Assembly (NCBI GenBank): GCA_000435835.1
Contig: FR883429.1
Span: 90,583-154,582 of the forward strand
DNA from: Clostridium sp. CAG:221
GTDB taxonomy: Bacteria > Bacillota > Clostridia > Clostridiales > Clostridiaceae
DNA length: 64,000 nucleotides
Direction of reading: 5' to 3'
The notes beneath the pieces were generated by a model. It made no database searches. It worked only from the letters and a program-made list of their open reading frames with translations, and was not told the origin of the DNA. This document shows positions 38,421-47,576 of the stretch, in pieces (positions within the stretch are counted from its first letter, which is position 1; each line of letters opens with the position of its first letter). A program made the position numbers and the translations under genes.

Positions 38421-39180
38421 CTATACAATTTTGAATATACTTAGGGAAGTACTTTGTAAGCTCTGCATGACTATTATATTTCATTACATCAAACTCACAA
38501 TCATAATTTAATTTATTAATCTCATTAACCAAGGGCTTTAAATCACTTTCATAAGTTTCCTCTTCACTGGAATAATGCAAAAATATCTTAGTATTATTTT
38601 TAGTGCTTTCTTCTAATTTTTTCTTCATAAGTACATTTAAATACTCTATGGAATCTTCACATGTATTTCCCATAATATATTCTAAAATTTCTTTATGACC
38701 TGGTAAATTTAAATAATTACCTAACATATACTGAGGAGCCCCTGCAATAACATAAGTGTTCTTTCTATCTAAAGCAAAATATAATGCTCCATAAGCACCT
38801 TTGCTTGAACCTATATAAACTTCTTTTTTAGGCTTTATCTTATTGCAAATGCTATTTATCAAACTTTTTACATCTTCTACAATCTTAAAATCCTTATCTT
38901 TTCCTAAATAATATGCCCCTCGTCCATCAAAGCCAAAATCATCTAAGATAAAAAGCTTATTGACATCATACTTTTCAACGGTTCTCATATAATTATATCT
39001 TGCCTTTTGACCTTTAGCTGTACATGAAGTAAAAAGAATTAATAAAACTTCTGAATTTTTATTTTCCTCCAATATATACTTAACTTTATATTTTTCACCC
39101 TGATATACTTTTTGTTTCATTGCCATTTTATATTTTGTCTTTAACAAATCTATTGCTTTACTTATCTTGCTCATTTTCAC
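38401..39180 (-). CDS. Alpha/beta-hydrolase-like protein, possibly XcbB/CpsF-like
   Basis: 259 residues with an alpha/beta-hydrolase pattern: strand VLLILFTSC, LFILDDFGFDGRGAYYLG, then the nucleophile elbow VYIGSSKGAYGALYFAL (GSSKG, Ser as nucleophile), AGAPQYMLGNYL, and a late His in YNSHAELTKYF that could complete a triad. The DDFG-GRG-YYLG plus GAPQYMLGNYL combination reminds me of XcbB/CpsF or Asp2-type proteins linked to capsule or accessory secretion, but no such genes are near. The substrate is unknown. SD GAGGTG before the ATG. Confidence 0.55.
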   Translation of the reverse strand: MKMSKISKAIDLLKTKYKMAMKQKVYQGEKYKVKYILEENKNSEVLLILFTSCTAKGQKARYNYMRTVEKYDVNKLFILDDFGFDGRGAYYLGKDKDFKIVEDVKSLINSICNKIKPKKEVYIGSSKGAYGALYFALDRKNTYVIAGAPQYMLGNYLNLPGHKEILEYIMGNTCEDSIEYLNVLMKKKLEESTKNNTKIFLHYSSEEETYESDLKPLVNEINKLNYDCEFDVMKYNSHAELTKYFPKYIQNCIEKITRA

Positions 39181-39212
39181 CTCTTAGTTACTTATCTTTA
39201 ATTTCTAATTTT

Positions 39213-39271
39213 TCTAAACTCTACGAGTTTATTCCACAATTCATCATTCATAATTCATAATTCATCATTAA
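39213..39271. repeat. Palindromic AT-rich repeat, half copy C
   Basis: TTTCTAAACTC ... GAGTTTATTC then ATTCATCATTCATAATTC, closely matching the right half of copy B at 35535-35598; the left half is absent. Confidence 0.6.
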
Positions 39272-41853
39272 CCTAAGTATTTATCATCTATTAGCTTTAT
39301 GAATCTACTTTCTTCTCCTCTTCTTCCATAAGCTCCTTCAAGACTGCATGTCATATAAAGCCTTTTCTTTGCTCTAGTGATAGCAACATAAAAAGTCCTT
39401 TTTTCTTCATCAATATTATTTGCTTTCACTGACATATATGAAGGGAAAGTATTTTCCTTTAGTCCTGCTAAAAATACCGTATCATATTCTAGTCCCTTTG
39501 ACTGATGCACTGTAATTATAGGTATCTTAGGAAATTTGCTTCTATTTATAATAAGTGCTTCTAAATCGCCATTAGATAATGCAATGATCTTAATTATTTC
39601 CATAAGAGCATCCCTATTGCTCTTTTCTTCTTCATCTAACTCCTTTAAAAGCATATAAAAATCCCTCAGACGCTCTATTTTTTCACGTCCCTCTTCTCCT
39701 GGATATAAGGTCTTTATACTAAACCCATTAATAACTTCAGCCACAATATCACATGGTCTTAAAGATTCAGCCTTAATAAATAAAGCATTTAACTTATTTC
39801 TTATAGCTGTAAAAGCCTTCATATGCTTTGACATATGAGCAATTCTCTCTAGTGATGTAGGTTTTATCTTATTTTTTATTGCCATCACTAAAAGTTCTTT
39901 TGTGGCTAAAATATCATCCATAGCATCATGGCTTGGTTTGTTAACAGTTTCAAAAATCCTGCTTAATGTATCTAATTTATGATTAGGTAAATTGGAATAA
40001 AATCTCTTATAAATATCTAAGGTATCAAAAAAGCCTTTAAATTTTACTTTTCCTAAATTTAATCTACTTAATTCACTAGTTAATATATTTATATCAAATT
40101 GTACATTATGCCCTACAATTATTGCATCTTTTGAAAATTCTATAAACTCTTTTAATACAACTTCTTTATCTTCTCCATTTTCCCTTAAGAACTCATCACT
40201 AAATCCATGAACATGCTCCGATGATTTTACTGACTTCTTATTCTTTAAGAACTTTTCAAATTTTTCTGTAACTTCACCATATTTATTTATCTTTATGGCA
40301 GCTATTTGAATTATTTCATCTTCAGTAACATCAACACCAGTGCTTTCCACATCAAAGACAATAATATTATTATTTTCAAATTCATTGATTAAAAGCCCGT
40401 ATTTCTCACCAAATAAAACAGTATTTTCATCAATATAATCACAAAGGCTTATGCCTATTGATTTATACTCATCAGATTCTATAGCCTCAAAAGCCTTATC
40501 TCCTACACCAGTAGGTAGTCTTTTTACAATTCTTTTTAAACTAATTGCATCATTCTTATTGCCAATAAGCTTTAAAAAAGCAATAATATCTTTTATTTCC
40601 TGCCTTCTAAAGAATCTAAACTGATCCACTAAGGCAAAAGAAAAATCTGCTCCTTCTCTAGATAATATATTCTCAATGTTTCTGCTAAGCTCAACATTAT
40701 ATCTATTATCTCTTGTTAGTACTGCTATCTTATTTAAATCTTCACCTTTAGCTTGTAGCCTTCTTATTTCATCCACAATGAATCTTGCTTCTTCCATGGA
40801 GTTATTTAAAGCTTTATATTTAATCTTTTCACCTTCAGCTTCCGTAAAAGCCTTTATTTCTTCTTTATATATTTCATTTACTTCATTTTCAAAGGCATTT
40901 TTTAAATATGATAAAGATGCCTCTGTAAGATTCTTAGTTGCCCTATAATTTTTTACAAAGATAATTTCCTTTGGTTTATATTTACTTTTAAACTTATCAA
41001 ATATCTTATTTGGTTCCGAACCTCTCCATTTATATATAGTTTGAAAAACATCTCCACAAATTAAAATATTATTATTGCCAAATATCTTTTCTATTATTGA
41101 ATATTCCAAGAAACTAGTATCTTGTACTTCGTCAATATTTATATATTTATACTTGCTTCTTAGGCTATTTATTAAATCTTCATTCTTAAACAGCTCTTTT
41201 GCACTGACAATTATATCAGCAAAATCAACGGCATGATTATTACGTAAAGCCCCATTATAGCTATTAATAAGTGTATGACCATTTTCTTTAATGAATTTTT
41301 TAAAATTTAAATTTATATTACCTCTATCTGAACATATGCCATTAAGCTTCTCTTCATTCTCTTTAAAAGATAAATTTATTACTTCTTCATAATCCTTCTT
41401 TTCATCTTCAGAATAAATATCTCTTCTTGCTCTTTCTAACTTTATAAAATCTAGAAATCTTTGAATTAAGGGAATAGGAAAATTGTAATAATTACATGTT
41501 TTTATTATTTCCACACAATCATCTTCATCAAAAACCACAAAATCAGTAAATATATCTGTTCTTTTTTTGGCTTGTAGCTTCATAATATCGAAGCAAAAAC
41601 TATGGAAAGTGCTTACATTAACCTTATTTCCTTCAGCACCGGCAATCTGCTCCACCCTCTCCTTCATTTCCTTGCATGCCTTATTGGTAAAGGTAATACA
41701 TAATATTTCATCACCACTGGCCTTTTTAGCTTCAATTATATTAGCAACTCTTCTGGCTAAAGTTTCAGTCTTGCCAGTTCCTGCTGAGGCCAAAAGCATT
41801 ATATTTTCATTTAATTCATTAACAACTGTAACCTGCTCTTTATTCAGTGCCAC
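39268..41853 (-). CDS. UvrD/Rep-type helicase with inserted DEDDh (DnaQ-like) exonuclease
   Basis: 861 residues. Helicase motifs: Q motif NKEQ, Walker A LASAGTGKTETLARR, Ia TFTNKACKEMKER, II YINIDEVQDTS, III GDVFQTIYKWRG, IV KNYRATKNL, V VHQSKGLEYDTVFL, VI VAITRAKKRLY. Between the 2A/2B parts, about residues 480-645, lies a 3'-5' exonuclease: VFDVESTGVDVTEDEII (Exo I, D and E), VGHNVQFDINIL (Exo II) and HDAMDDILAT (Exo III, H and D). So a 3'-5' translocating helicase carries its own DEDDh nuclease. It should act in DNA repair. Helicase and nuclease residues all look intact. Confidence 0.9.
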   Translation of the reverse strand: MALNKEQVTVVNELNENIMLLASAGTGKTETLARRVANIIEAKKASGDEILCITFTNKACKEMKERVEQIAGAEGNKVNVSTFHSFCFDIMKLQAKKRTDIFTDFVVFDEDDCVEIIKTCNYYNFPIPLIQRFLDFIKLERARRDIYSEDEKKDYEEVINLSFKENEEKLNGICSDRGNINLNFKKFIKENGHTLINSYNGALRNNHAVDFADIIVSAKELFKNEDLINSLRSKYKYINIDEVQDTSFLEYSIIEKIFGNNNILICGDVFQTIYKWRGSEPNKIFDKFKSKYKPKEIIFVKNYRATKNLTEASLSYLKNAFENEVNEIYKEEIKAFTEAEGEKIKYKALNNSMEEARFIVDEIRRLQAKGEDLNKIAVLTRDNRYNVELSRNIENILSREGADFSFALVDQFRFFRRQEIKDIIAFLKLIGNKNDAISLKRIVKRLPTGVGDKAFEAIESDEYKSIGISLCDYIDENTVLFGEKYGLLINEFENNNIIVFDVESTGVDVTEDEIIQIAAIKINKYGEVTEKFEKFLKNKKSVKSSEHVHGFSDEFLRENGEDKEVVLKEFIEFSKDAIIVGHNVQFDINILTSELSRLNLGKVKFKGFFDTLDIYKRFYSNLPNHKLDTLSRIFETVNKPSHDAMDDILATKELLVMAIKNKIKPTSLERIAHMSKHMKAFTAIRNKLNALFIKAESLRPCDIVAEVINGFSIKTLYPGEEGREKIERLRDFYMLLKELDEEEKSNRDALMEIIKIIALSNGDLEALIINRSKFPKIPIITVHQSKGLEYDTVFLAGLKENTFPSYMSVKANNIDEEKRTFYVAITRAKKRLYMTCSLEGAYGRRGEESRFIKLIDDKYLG

Positions 41854-41929
41854 AAAAACACCTCCGAAATTTTTATACTATCTACTATTATAGCCAAAAT
41901 TAAATAAACTGCGAAACTAATTGTTTAAT

Positions 41930-42081
41930 TAAACAATTAAGAATGAAAAATTAAAAATGAAGAATGAAGAATTGAGGATGAAATTCCTTGAGGAAATTTC
42001 TTAAATATATATTTAAAAAGAATTTCGTAGAAATTCTACCCTTAATTTTTAATTCTTCATTTTACATTCTACATTTTCAAT
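41930..42081. repeat. Palindromic AT-rich intergenic repeat, copy D
   Basis: About 152 bp: AAGAATGAAAAATTAAAAATG... pairs with ...CTTAATTTTTAATTCTTCATT; centre TTAAATATATATTTAA; inner GAAATTCC/GGAAATTTC and GAATTTC/GAAATTC stems. Same plan as copy B with diverged arms. Confidence 0.65.
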
Positions 42082-42094
42082 TGGTGACTTAATT

Positions 42095-42129
42095 AAAATG
42101 ACCTTTTCCTTTAGAAAAAGATCATTTTG
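42095..42129 (-). terminator. Terminator at the end of mntP
   Basis: On the minus strand AAAATGATCTTTTTC pairs with GGAAAAGGTCATTTT; the stem overlaps the mntP stop. Confidence 0.6.
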
Positions 42130-42665
42130 AAGGCAAAGAGAATAAGAATGATTCCCCCTAGAAAGTCTGCATATTGGGTTATGAAATTTATCTTTCTTAT
42201 AAAACGACAAAAATAAAATCCTGAGGTACATATAATAAGAGTTATGATTCCTATAAAAATAGAATCAATAAAAATAATCCAATAAGATATTGTAGTACCT
42301 ATAGTAGTAAATCCTACTACCAATGCATCTATACTTACTGAAACACCTAAAATTAAATACATAATATTTTTTAAAACTAGATCTTCATTTTCATTTTTTT
42401 CAAATCCCTCTTTTATCATCATTGCCCCTACTATCCCTATGGCTGTTCCTCCAATAATATTGGGAATTGCAGTAATATATTTTTCAAATAAAAAGCCCAT
42501 AATAGCGCCACTAAAGAAAAATAAAAATTGAAATAATGCAAAAGAAATAATAAAACCTATTTTCTTGCTTCTATTTACACGTTTATTTAATCCAATACTT
42601 ATAGTTACACCAAATGCATCCATAGCCAAAGCTACTCCAACTATAAGGATATCTTTTATATTCAT
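42111..42665 (-). CDS. mntP: Manganese efflux pump MntP
   Basis: 184 residues, six membrane helices in two inverted halves. The two halves carry the acidic signatures ALAMDAFGVTISIG (helix 1) and SVSIDALVVGFTTIG (helix 4), the Mn-site motif of MntP. It exports Mn(II) when the metal is in excess. MntP is often under a yybP-ykoY Mn riboswitch; I see none in the 160 bases between this gene and the divergent phosphofructokinase gene. Start ATG with GGAGTG upstream. Confidence 0.93.
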   Translation of the reverse strand: MNIKDILIVGVALAMDAFGVTISIGLNKRVNRSKKIGFIISFALFQFLFFFSGAIMGFLFEKYITAIPNIIGGTAIGIVGAMMIKEGFEKNENEDLVLKNIMYLILGVSVSIDALVVGFTTIGTTISYWIIFIDSIFIGIITLIICTSGFYFCRFIRKINFITQYADFLGGIILILFAFKMIFF

Positions 42666-42885
42666 ATGCCCACTCCTAAATTATACTTATATAACATTGT
42701 ATTATTGAATATTTTTACATATGTTACTTGGCGACATATTTTAATTTTCCTTTTGATTTTTACATTAATTTGTACTTTATTATAAAAATAATACTTTTAT
42801 TTATCTATTTTTTGTTGTATAGTATATATTGTATTACGAATTAACTTTAAATAGTATAGCACATTTAGAAAAGGAGCGTATTTTA

Positions 42886-44076
42886 ATGGCAAATTGTATC
42901 ATAGCACAATCAGGTGGTCCCACTTCTGTAATAAACTCAAGTGTAGTAGGACTTTATAATGCAAACAAGGAATTAAAAGCATATAATAAGGTTTTTGCAG
43001 GCTTAAATGGGATTGAGGGTATTTTAAATGGTAATATAATTGACTTAACTTCTTATAGTGATGAAGAAATTAATAAATTTAGATTTACTCCATCTTCTGG
43101 CTTAGGTTCATGCAGATATAAGATGAAATCATTAGATGAATCAACTGAAGAATATGACAAGTTATTAGATGTACTAAAGGCTAATGATATAAAAGCATTT
43201 TTCTATGTAGGTGGTAATGACTCTATGGATACCACTGCCAAGCTTAGCAGATATGCAAAAGAAACTGGCATAGACATCACATTTATAGGAATTCCTAAAA
43301 CTATAGATAATGATTTAATGTATACAGATCACACTCCTGGCTTTGGAAGTGCTGCACAATTTATCGCAAATTCAGTTTTAGAAACATATTTAGATTCTTC
43401 TGTATATACTAACAATGGTATATTCATACTAGAAACTATGGGAAGAGATACTGGATGGCTAGCTGCTGCTGGAGCATTAGCACAAATGAATGGTAAGCCA
43501 GTTGCAGATTTTATTTATCTTCCAGAAAAAGCTTTTGAAATTGAAACATTTTTAAAAGATGTTACAGATAAATTCGAAGAACAAAACCAAGTGTACATAG
43601 TGGTTTCTGAAGGCATTAAAGATACAAAAGGAAAATTCATTTCTGAAATGCAAGCTGATGCCAATGATAAATTCGGACATGCTCAATTAGGCGGCGTAGG
43701 TAATTACTTAAAAAACCTGATTATAAATGCAGGTATAACAAAAAGAGTTAAATCTTTAGAACTTGGTGTACTTCAAAGATGCGCAATGCATTGTGCTTCA
43801 GAAATAGATTTAAAAGAAGCTTATGAAGCTGGATATGAAGCATTAAAATATTCACTTACTGGAAAATGTGGATACATGGTTACAATTGAAAGAACTTCTA
43901 ATGAACCATATGAAACTTCTTATTCACTTGTTGAAGCTAATAAAGTTGCTAATAACATTAAATACTTTCCAACTGACTGGATTAATGATAAGGGAAATCA
44001 TATAAAACCACAAGCTCTTAAATATTTACTACCACTAATTTCTCCTCTTCCAGAGTTCAAAGTATTTAATAAATAA
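42886..44076 (+). CDS. pfp: PPi-type 6-phosphofructokinase
   Basis: About 396 residues. It phosphorylates fructose-6-phosphate in glycolysis, probably using pyrophosphate. Motifs: IAQSGGPTSVINSS, the nucleotide/PPi loop YVGGNDSMDTTAKL, the catalytic PKTIDNDL (TIDND), and ETMGRDTGWLAAAGAL. The GGND in place of the ATP-type GGDGS and the Lys in PKTIDND are the marks of PPi-dependent enzymes. The ATG at 42886-42888 behind AAGGAG is the start; 19 upstream codons in frame are untranslated leader. Single plus-strand gene divergent from mntP. Confidence 0.88.
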   Translation: MANCIIAQSGGPTSVINSSVVGLYNANKELKAYNKVFAGLNGIEGILNGNIIDLTSYSDEEINKFRFTPSSGLGSCRYKMKSLDESTEEYDKLLDVLKANDIKAFFYVGGNDSMDTTAKLSRYAKETGIDITFIGIPKTIDNDLMYTDHTPGFGSAAQFIANSVLETYLDSSVYTNNGIFILETMGRDTGWLAAAGALAQMNGKPVADFIYLPEKAFEIETFLKDVTDKFEEQNQVYIVVSEGIKDTKGKFISEMQADANDKFGHAQLGGVGNYLKNLIINAGITKRVKSLELGVLQRCAMHCASEIDLKEAYEAGYEALKYSLTGKCGYMVTIERTSNEPYETSYSLVEANKVANNIKYFPTDWINDKGNHIKPQALKYLLPLISPLPEFKVFNK

Positions 44077-44082
44077 TATAAC

Positions 44083-44114
44083 AAAAGGCCCTAGTTTAAT
44101 TACTAGAGCCTTTT
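44083..44114. terminator. Terminator after the phosphofructokinase gene
   Basis: AAAAGGC-C-CTAGT-TTAATT-ACTAG-A-GCCTTTT; usable on both strands by the converging genes at 42886-44076 and 44133-44666. Confidence 0.8.
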
Positions 44115-44132
44115 ATTTACTTATATTCTTAT

Positions 44133-44666
44133 CTACATATTATCTTCAGATTTTCTATAGCCTTCTCTGTTTCTATTTGAACAGCTATTACAGCAATTAT
44201 TTGAATAGTTATTTGAATAGTTATTTGAATAGTTATTTGAATAATTATTTGAATAATTGTTTGAATAATTGTTTGAATAGCCATTAGAATAGTTATTTGA
44301 ATAATTATTAGAATTATTATTGTTCCTTCCTAAGCATGAACCAACTTGACAATTACAAATTAAATTAATATTTTCTACATTAATATCATCTTTGTATATC
44401 TTTAGCATATAAGTTGAATTTGGGCATAAAGGTCCAAATACAAACTGGCCATATCTATCTGTAAAAGTATGAGTTATTGGTGTTGGAATTGAACATCTAT
44501 CATTAACTTTTAATAATACAACTACAGCGTCAGCTATTGCTCTCCCACCATTATTTACTACAGTTCCTAATACTGCACATCTATCTTCATTTTCTATTTT
44601 TGCTACTGCATTAATTTGCTGATTACACCCAGTTGAAAAAGTACAACTACCTATTCTTCCGCTCAT
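44133..44666 (-). CDS. Cys-containing beta-sandwich protein with NNYS tandem repeats
   Basis: 177 residues. The first 100 residues look like a carboxypeptidase-regulatory-like (transthyretin-like) beta sandwich: AVLGTVVNNGGRAIADAVVVLLKV ... TFTDRYGQFVFGPLCPNSTYMLKIYKDD. Several Cys are scattered (GSCTFSTGC, ICNCQVGSC). The C-terminus is about ten SNNY repeats, then a NCCNSCSN cluster and a charged tail. No signal peptide. Low-complexity, Cys-bearing proteins without signal peptides are common in spore outer layers; that location is inference, helped by the nearby Asn-rich and DUF4397 proteins. SD GGAGGGAAACG. Confidence 0.7.
   Translation of the reverse strand: MSGRIGSCTFSTGCNQQINAVAKIENEDRCAVLGTVVNNGGRAIADAVVVLLKVNDRCSIPTPITHTFTDRYGQFVFGPLCPNSTYMLKIYKDDINVENINLICNCQVGSCLGRNNNNSNNYSNNYSNGYSNNYSNNYSNNYSNNYSNNYSNNYSNNCCNSCSNRNREGYRKSEDNM
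44197..44316 (-). repeat. 12-bp tandem repeat coding for SNNY units
   Basis: About ten head-to-tail copies of the unit TTATTTGAATAG (plus-strand view) with single-base variants (AATAATTG, CCATTAGAATAG). It lies inside the reading frame of 44133-44666; copy number changes keep the frame. Confidence 0.9.
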
Positions 44667-44748
44667 AACGTTTCCCTCCTAAGTTTCTTATACTATAAAA
44701 TATGATAACTCTACCAAAAAGGTGAATTTTATATAAAAAATATATTAT

Positions 44749-46041
44749 TTACAAGCACTTTTTGCATATATATTCTATGGTTTCTAAAAATATATTTACT
44801 TCCTTTTCTGAGTTATATGCTCCTAAACTTACTCTTACCATACCTGGCATACCATTTTTTTTAATATATTCTTCTATTTCATCATTTTTTATCCCCAGCA
44901 ATCTTCGTGTATATGGGTGCGCACAAAATCCTCCCTGTCTTACTGCAATTCCTCTAATACTCGCTAAATATTCTCCAACCATTTCATAACATAATCTATC
45001 TATATTAAATACCATTATTCCTAATCTATCTTCAATATTTTCATTATCACCATACAGAATTACTCTTTCAAAATTCTTCATTCCATCAATCAACATTTTC
45101 AGCAATTTCTTTTCATTACTTTCAATTAATTCAAGTCCAATTTTATTCATTTCTTTCAATGCTTGCATTAATGCAACTGCACCGAAAAAATTTGGACTTC
45201 CAGCTTCATTTTTTTCAGGTGTAGATAGCCATATTATCTCATCATCTAAAACCCTTTCTACAGTTCCTCCACCTTTAGTATCAGGTGGGTACTTTTCCAA
45301 TTCATCCCGTAGCCCTATTATTGCACCACTACCAAATGGTGCATATACTTTATGTGCTGAAAATATTAAAAAGTCGATATAATCATCATTTTCTTGCCCA
45401 CATATATTTACTGCCCTATGTGGCACTAATTGAGCTCCATCGACTATAAGCTTAGCTCCATATTTATGAGCTAATTTAGCTACCATTCTTATATCAGTAA
45501 TATATCCAGTGACATTAGAAGCACCTGTAATAGTTACATACTTTATTCTGTCCTGATAAATACTAAACATCTCTTCTAACTCTTCCATGATTATACGACC
45601 TTTTTCATCTACTTCCACATATTTCAAATCACACTTACCTCTCCAGGGAAGGTCATTAGAATGATGCTCCATTCTGCTGGTTATTACTATATCATTTTTA
45701 TTTTTAATTAAAATATTCGATAATTTATTGATTCCTTCAGTGGTATTGCTTACAAATATAGCAGTATATTTATTTAGAGGTGCATTAAAATACTTTATAA
45801 CATATCTTCTACATTCCTCATATAAATCACTACTATACTGTGATTTTTGTCCATCACCCCGAGCAATAGATCCATAATTTTCACTAGCCTTTAATACAGC
45901 TTTCATAACTTTTTTTAAAACTGGAGTAGTAGCGGCATTATCTAAATTTATAGGAATAACTTGTTTTTTTCCATTAATTACAATCTTATTGTCTAACCCT
46001 ATAAATAATTTTCTAATTTCATCTATATTATCTCTATGCAT
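44749..46041 (-). CDS. Class V aminotransferase (cysteine desulfurase-like)
   Basis: 430 residues, PLP fold-type I class V (SufS/CsdA/NifS-like). LDNAATTPVLKKV at the start, TRMEHHSND-type loop with the PLP-stacking His (RMEHHSNDLPW), DGAQLVPH with the PLP Asp, and FSAHKVYAPFGSGAII with the Schiff-base Lys. A late GGFCAHPYTRRLLG carries a Cys near the place of the desulfurase Cys. SufS partners are absent, so the substrate is uncertain: a cysteine or selenocysteine lyase is the best guess. The region before LDNAATT is longer than in housekeeping enzymes. Confidence 0.8.
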   Translation of the reverse strand: MHRDNIDEIRKLFIGLDNKIVINGKKQVIPINLDNAATTPVLKKVMKAVLKASENYGSIARGDGQKSQYSSDLYEECRRYVIKYFNAPLNKYTAIFVSNTTEGINKLSNILIKNKNDIVITSRMEHHSNDLPWRGKCDLKYVEVDEKGRIIMEELEEMFSIYQDRIKYVTITGASNVTGYITDIRMVAKLAHKYGAKLIVDGAQLVPHRAVNICGQENDDYIDFLIFSAHKVYAPFGSGAIIGLRDELEKYPPDTKGGGTVERVLDDEIIWLSTPEKNEAGSPNFFGAVALMQALKEMNKIGLELIESNEKKLLKMLIDGMKNFERVILYGDNENIEDRLGIMVFNIDRLCYEMVGEYLASIRGIAVRQGGFCAHPYTRRLLGIKNDEIEEYIKKNGMPGMVRVSLGAYNSEKEVNIFLETIEYICKKCL

Positions 46042-46218
46042 GACATTCTCCCCTCCATTACATACTATTCATTCCAATTTGACATTGCTACTACCTCTTT
46101 TCATTATATTTCTTTTATAAGATTCTAAGGTTACAGACCTATTCATAAACTTAAGTAACAGATAAATTAATTTTTTCATACATTATTAATAAATTATTTT
46201 TGGAGGATAAAAATTAAA

Positions 46219-46944
46219 GTGGAAAAGAAAAAAGTAAAAAAAAATAATAATAATGATGATTTAAAATTTACACCTTTAGATATTAATCCGCCCTTGAATA
46301 TGGGTAATTCCAAGCTTAATTCAATTACTACCCCCAATGCTTTAGATGGAATTTCCATAAATAGTGATTGTAATAATATTTATATAGGCTTCCCACCTTT
46401 AGGATTAAATTCATCTACTAATATGAATACTCCATATATGAACACTGAAAATATAGCAGATACTAATATGAGTAGCACTAATATAGGTAATCCATATATG
46501 ACTAATTCATCATTACTTAATCCTACATTTAATTCCGGTAACACTACAGGGTATTATCCTGCAATGCCTTATCCTAATAATATTCCTTCAATGGATACCA
46601 GTAATACTACTTCTATTACTTCATCTAATGAGAATGCCTTAAATAATGAATTTCCATCTGAACCGTCTTCTAATGATTTATTTTCATATAACACCACTGA
46701 TTTTAGAAATATAAGTTATTATCTTCCGCTTATAAATCCGTTAGATATATTAAGAAATTTTAACTTATCCTTATATGATGATTCTAGAGACTCTGCTTCT
46801 AATAAGGAAATTGATGAAATATTTGAATCCATAAAAACTAATAATTCTCATATCTTTTCTACCCTAAAAGCCTATAGGATACCACTTCCTATAGCATCTT
46901 TAATAATTAAAAAGATAATCAAAATTACTTTAGAACATAAATAA
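46219..46944 (+). CDS. Asn/Ser/Thr-rich hypothetical protein
   Basis: 241 residues starting with GTG behind TTGGAGGA (rather long spacer). A basic start (EKKKVKKNNNNDD), then about 130 residues of low-complexity sequence rich in N, S, T, P and M (TNMSSTNIGNPYMTNSSLLN). A more ordered C-terminal end of about 80 residues follows (YYLPLINPLDILRNF ... LPIASLIIKKIIKITLEH). No signal peptide or known domain. It is followed after 12 bases by the DUF4397 gene, so they are likely co-expressed. A structural spore-layer protein is possible but unproven. Confidence 0.65.
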   Translation: MEKKKVKKNNNNDDLKFTPLDINPPLNMGNSKLNSITTPNALDGISINSDCNNIYIGFPPLGLNSSTNMNTPYMNTENIADTNMSSTNIGNPYMTNSSLLNPTFNSGNTTGYYPAMPYPNNIPSMDTSNTTSITSSNENALNNEFPSEPSSNDLFSYNTTDFRNISYYLPLINPLDILRNFNLSLYDDSRDSASNKEIDEIFESIKTNNSHIFSTLKAYRIPLPIASLIIKKIIKITLEHK

Positions 46945-46956
46945 GTAGGTGATTCA

Positions 46957-47574
46957 ATGAGCTTATTTAATAGAAATGCACCTGTTACCGATTCTAATAT
47001 TAGAATACTACATGCTGTTCCAACAGCTAATCCTATTGATATATATGCCAATGGTAATCTTATTGCCAGCAATGTATCCTTTGGAAAACTAACTAAATAC
47101 TCTGCTTTACCAGCAGGTAACTACCAATTCCAACTCTATGCTGCAGGTACTTATGATACACCATTGCTTTCACAGGATATCACCACCATTCATGGTTCAA
47201 ATTACACAATATCAGTAGTTACACTACAAGATAACCTATATCTTTTTAGGCTTAAAGATGATAATGTTCCTTCTACCAAGATATATACTTTCCTTAGGTT
47301 TATAAACCTTTCTCCTAACTCTCCATTACTTAGCCTTTCATTGCCTAATAATATAGAACTCTTCAATAGCGTTGAATATTTAGAAACTACAGGCTACTAT
47401 ATGCTTTCTTCTGGCATTTATAATCTACAAGTTACCGTTGCTTCAGATCAAAGCATTACAAAATATATAAAGAACATTTCTTTTTATAATGGTAACTTCT
47501 ATACCATTTATATAATTGGTTTATTTAATGATACTCCTCAATTAGGATATCTTCTTACTGTAGACTACCAATAA
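46957..47574 (+). CDS. DUF4397 domain protein
   Basis: 205 residues. DUF4397 is a beta-sandwich domain with the pattern IRILHAVPTANPIDIYANGNLIASNVSFGKLTKY, then LPAGNYQFQLYAAG and a second, weaker repeat beginning YTFLRFINLSPNSPLLSLSL. The two halves look like tandem copies of one domain. No signal peptide; secreted relatives usually have one, so a spore or cytoplasmic assembly route is more likely here. SD AGGTGATTCA. It ends in a long hairpin terminator. Confidence 0.8.
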   Translation: MSLFNRNAPVTDSNIRILHAVPTANPIDIYANGNLIASNVSFGKLTKYSALPAGNYQFQLYAAGTYDTPLLSQDITTIHGSNYTISVVTLQDNLYLFRLKDDNVPSTKIYTFLRFINLSPNSPLLSLSLPNNIELFNSVEYLETTGYYMLSSGIYNLQVTVASDQSITKYIKNISFYNGNFYTIYIIGLFNDTPQLGYLLTVDYQ

Positions 47575-47576
47575 AA

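Noticed and set aside
42049..42231. Short minus-strand ORF overlapping mntP and repeat copy D
   Set aside because: It is out of frame with mntP and made partly of the repeat; no protein-like features.
42666..42885. yybP-ykoY manganese riboswitch before mntP
   Set aside because: The mntP leader is short and shared with a divergent gene; I could not find the conserved paired elements.
44197..44316. CRISPR-like array
   Set aside because: The repeats are contiguous 12-mers with no spacers and stay in frame with a coding sequence.
44749..46041. Housekeeping SufS/IscS
   Set aside because: No suf or isc partner genes, and the N-terminus is longer than usual; only a general class V call is supported.
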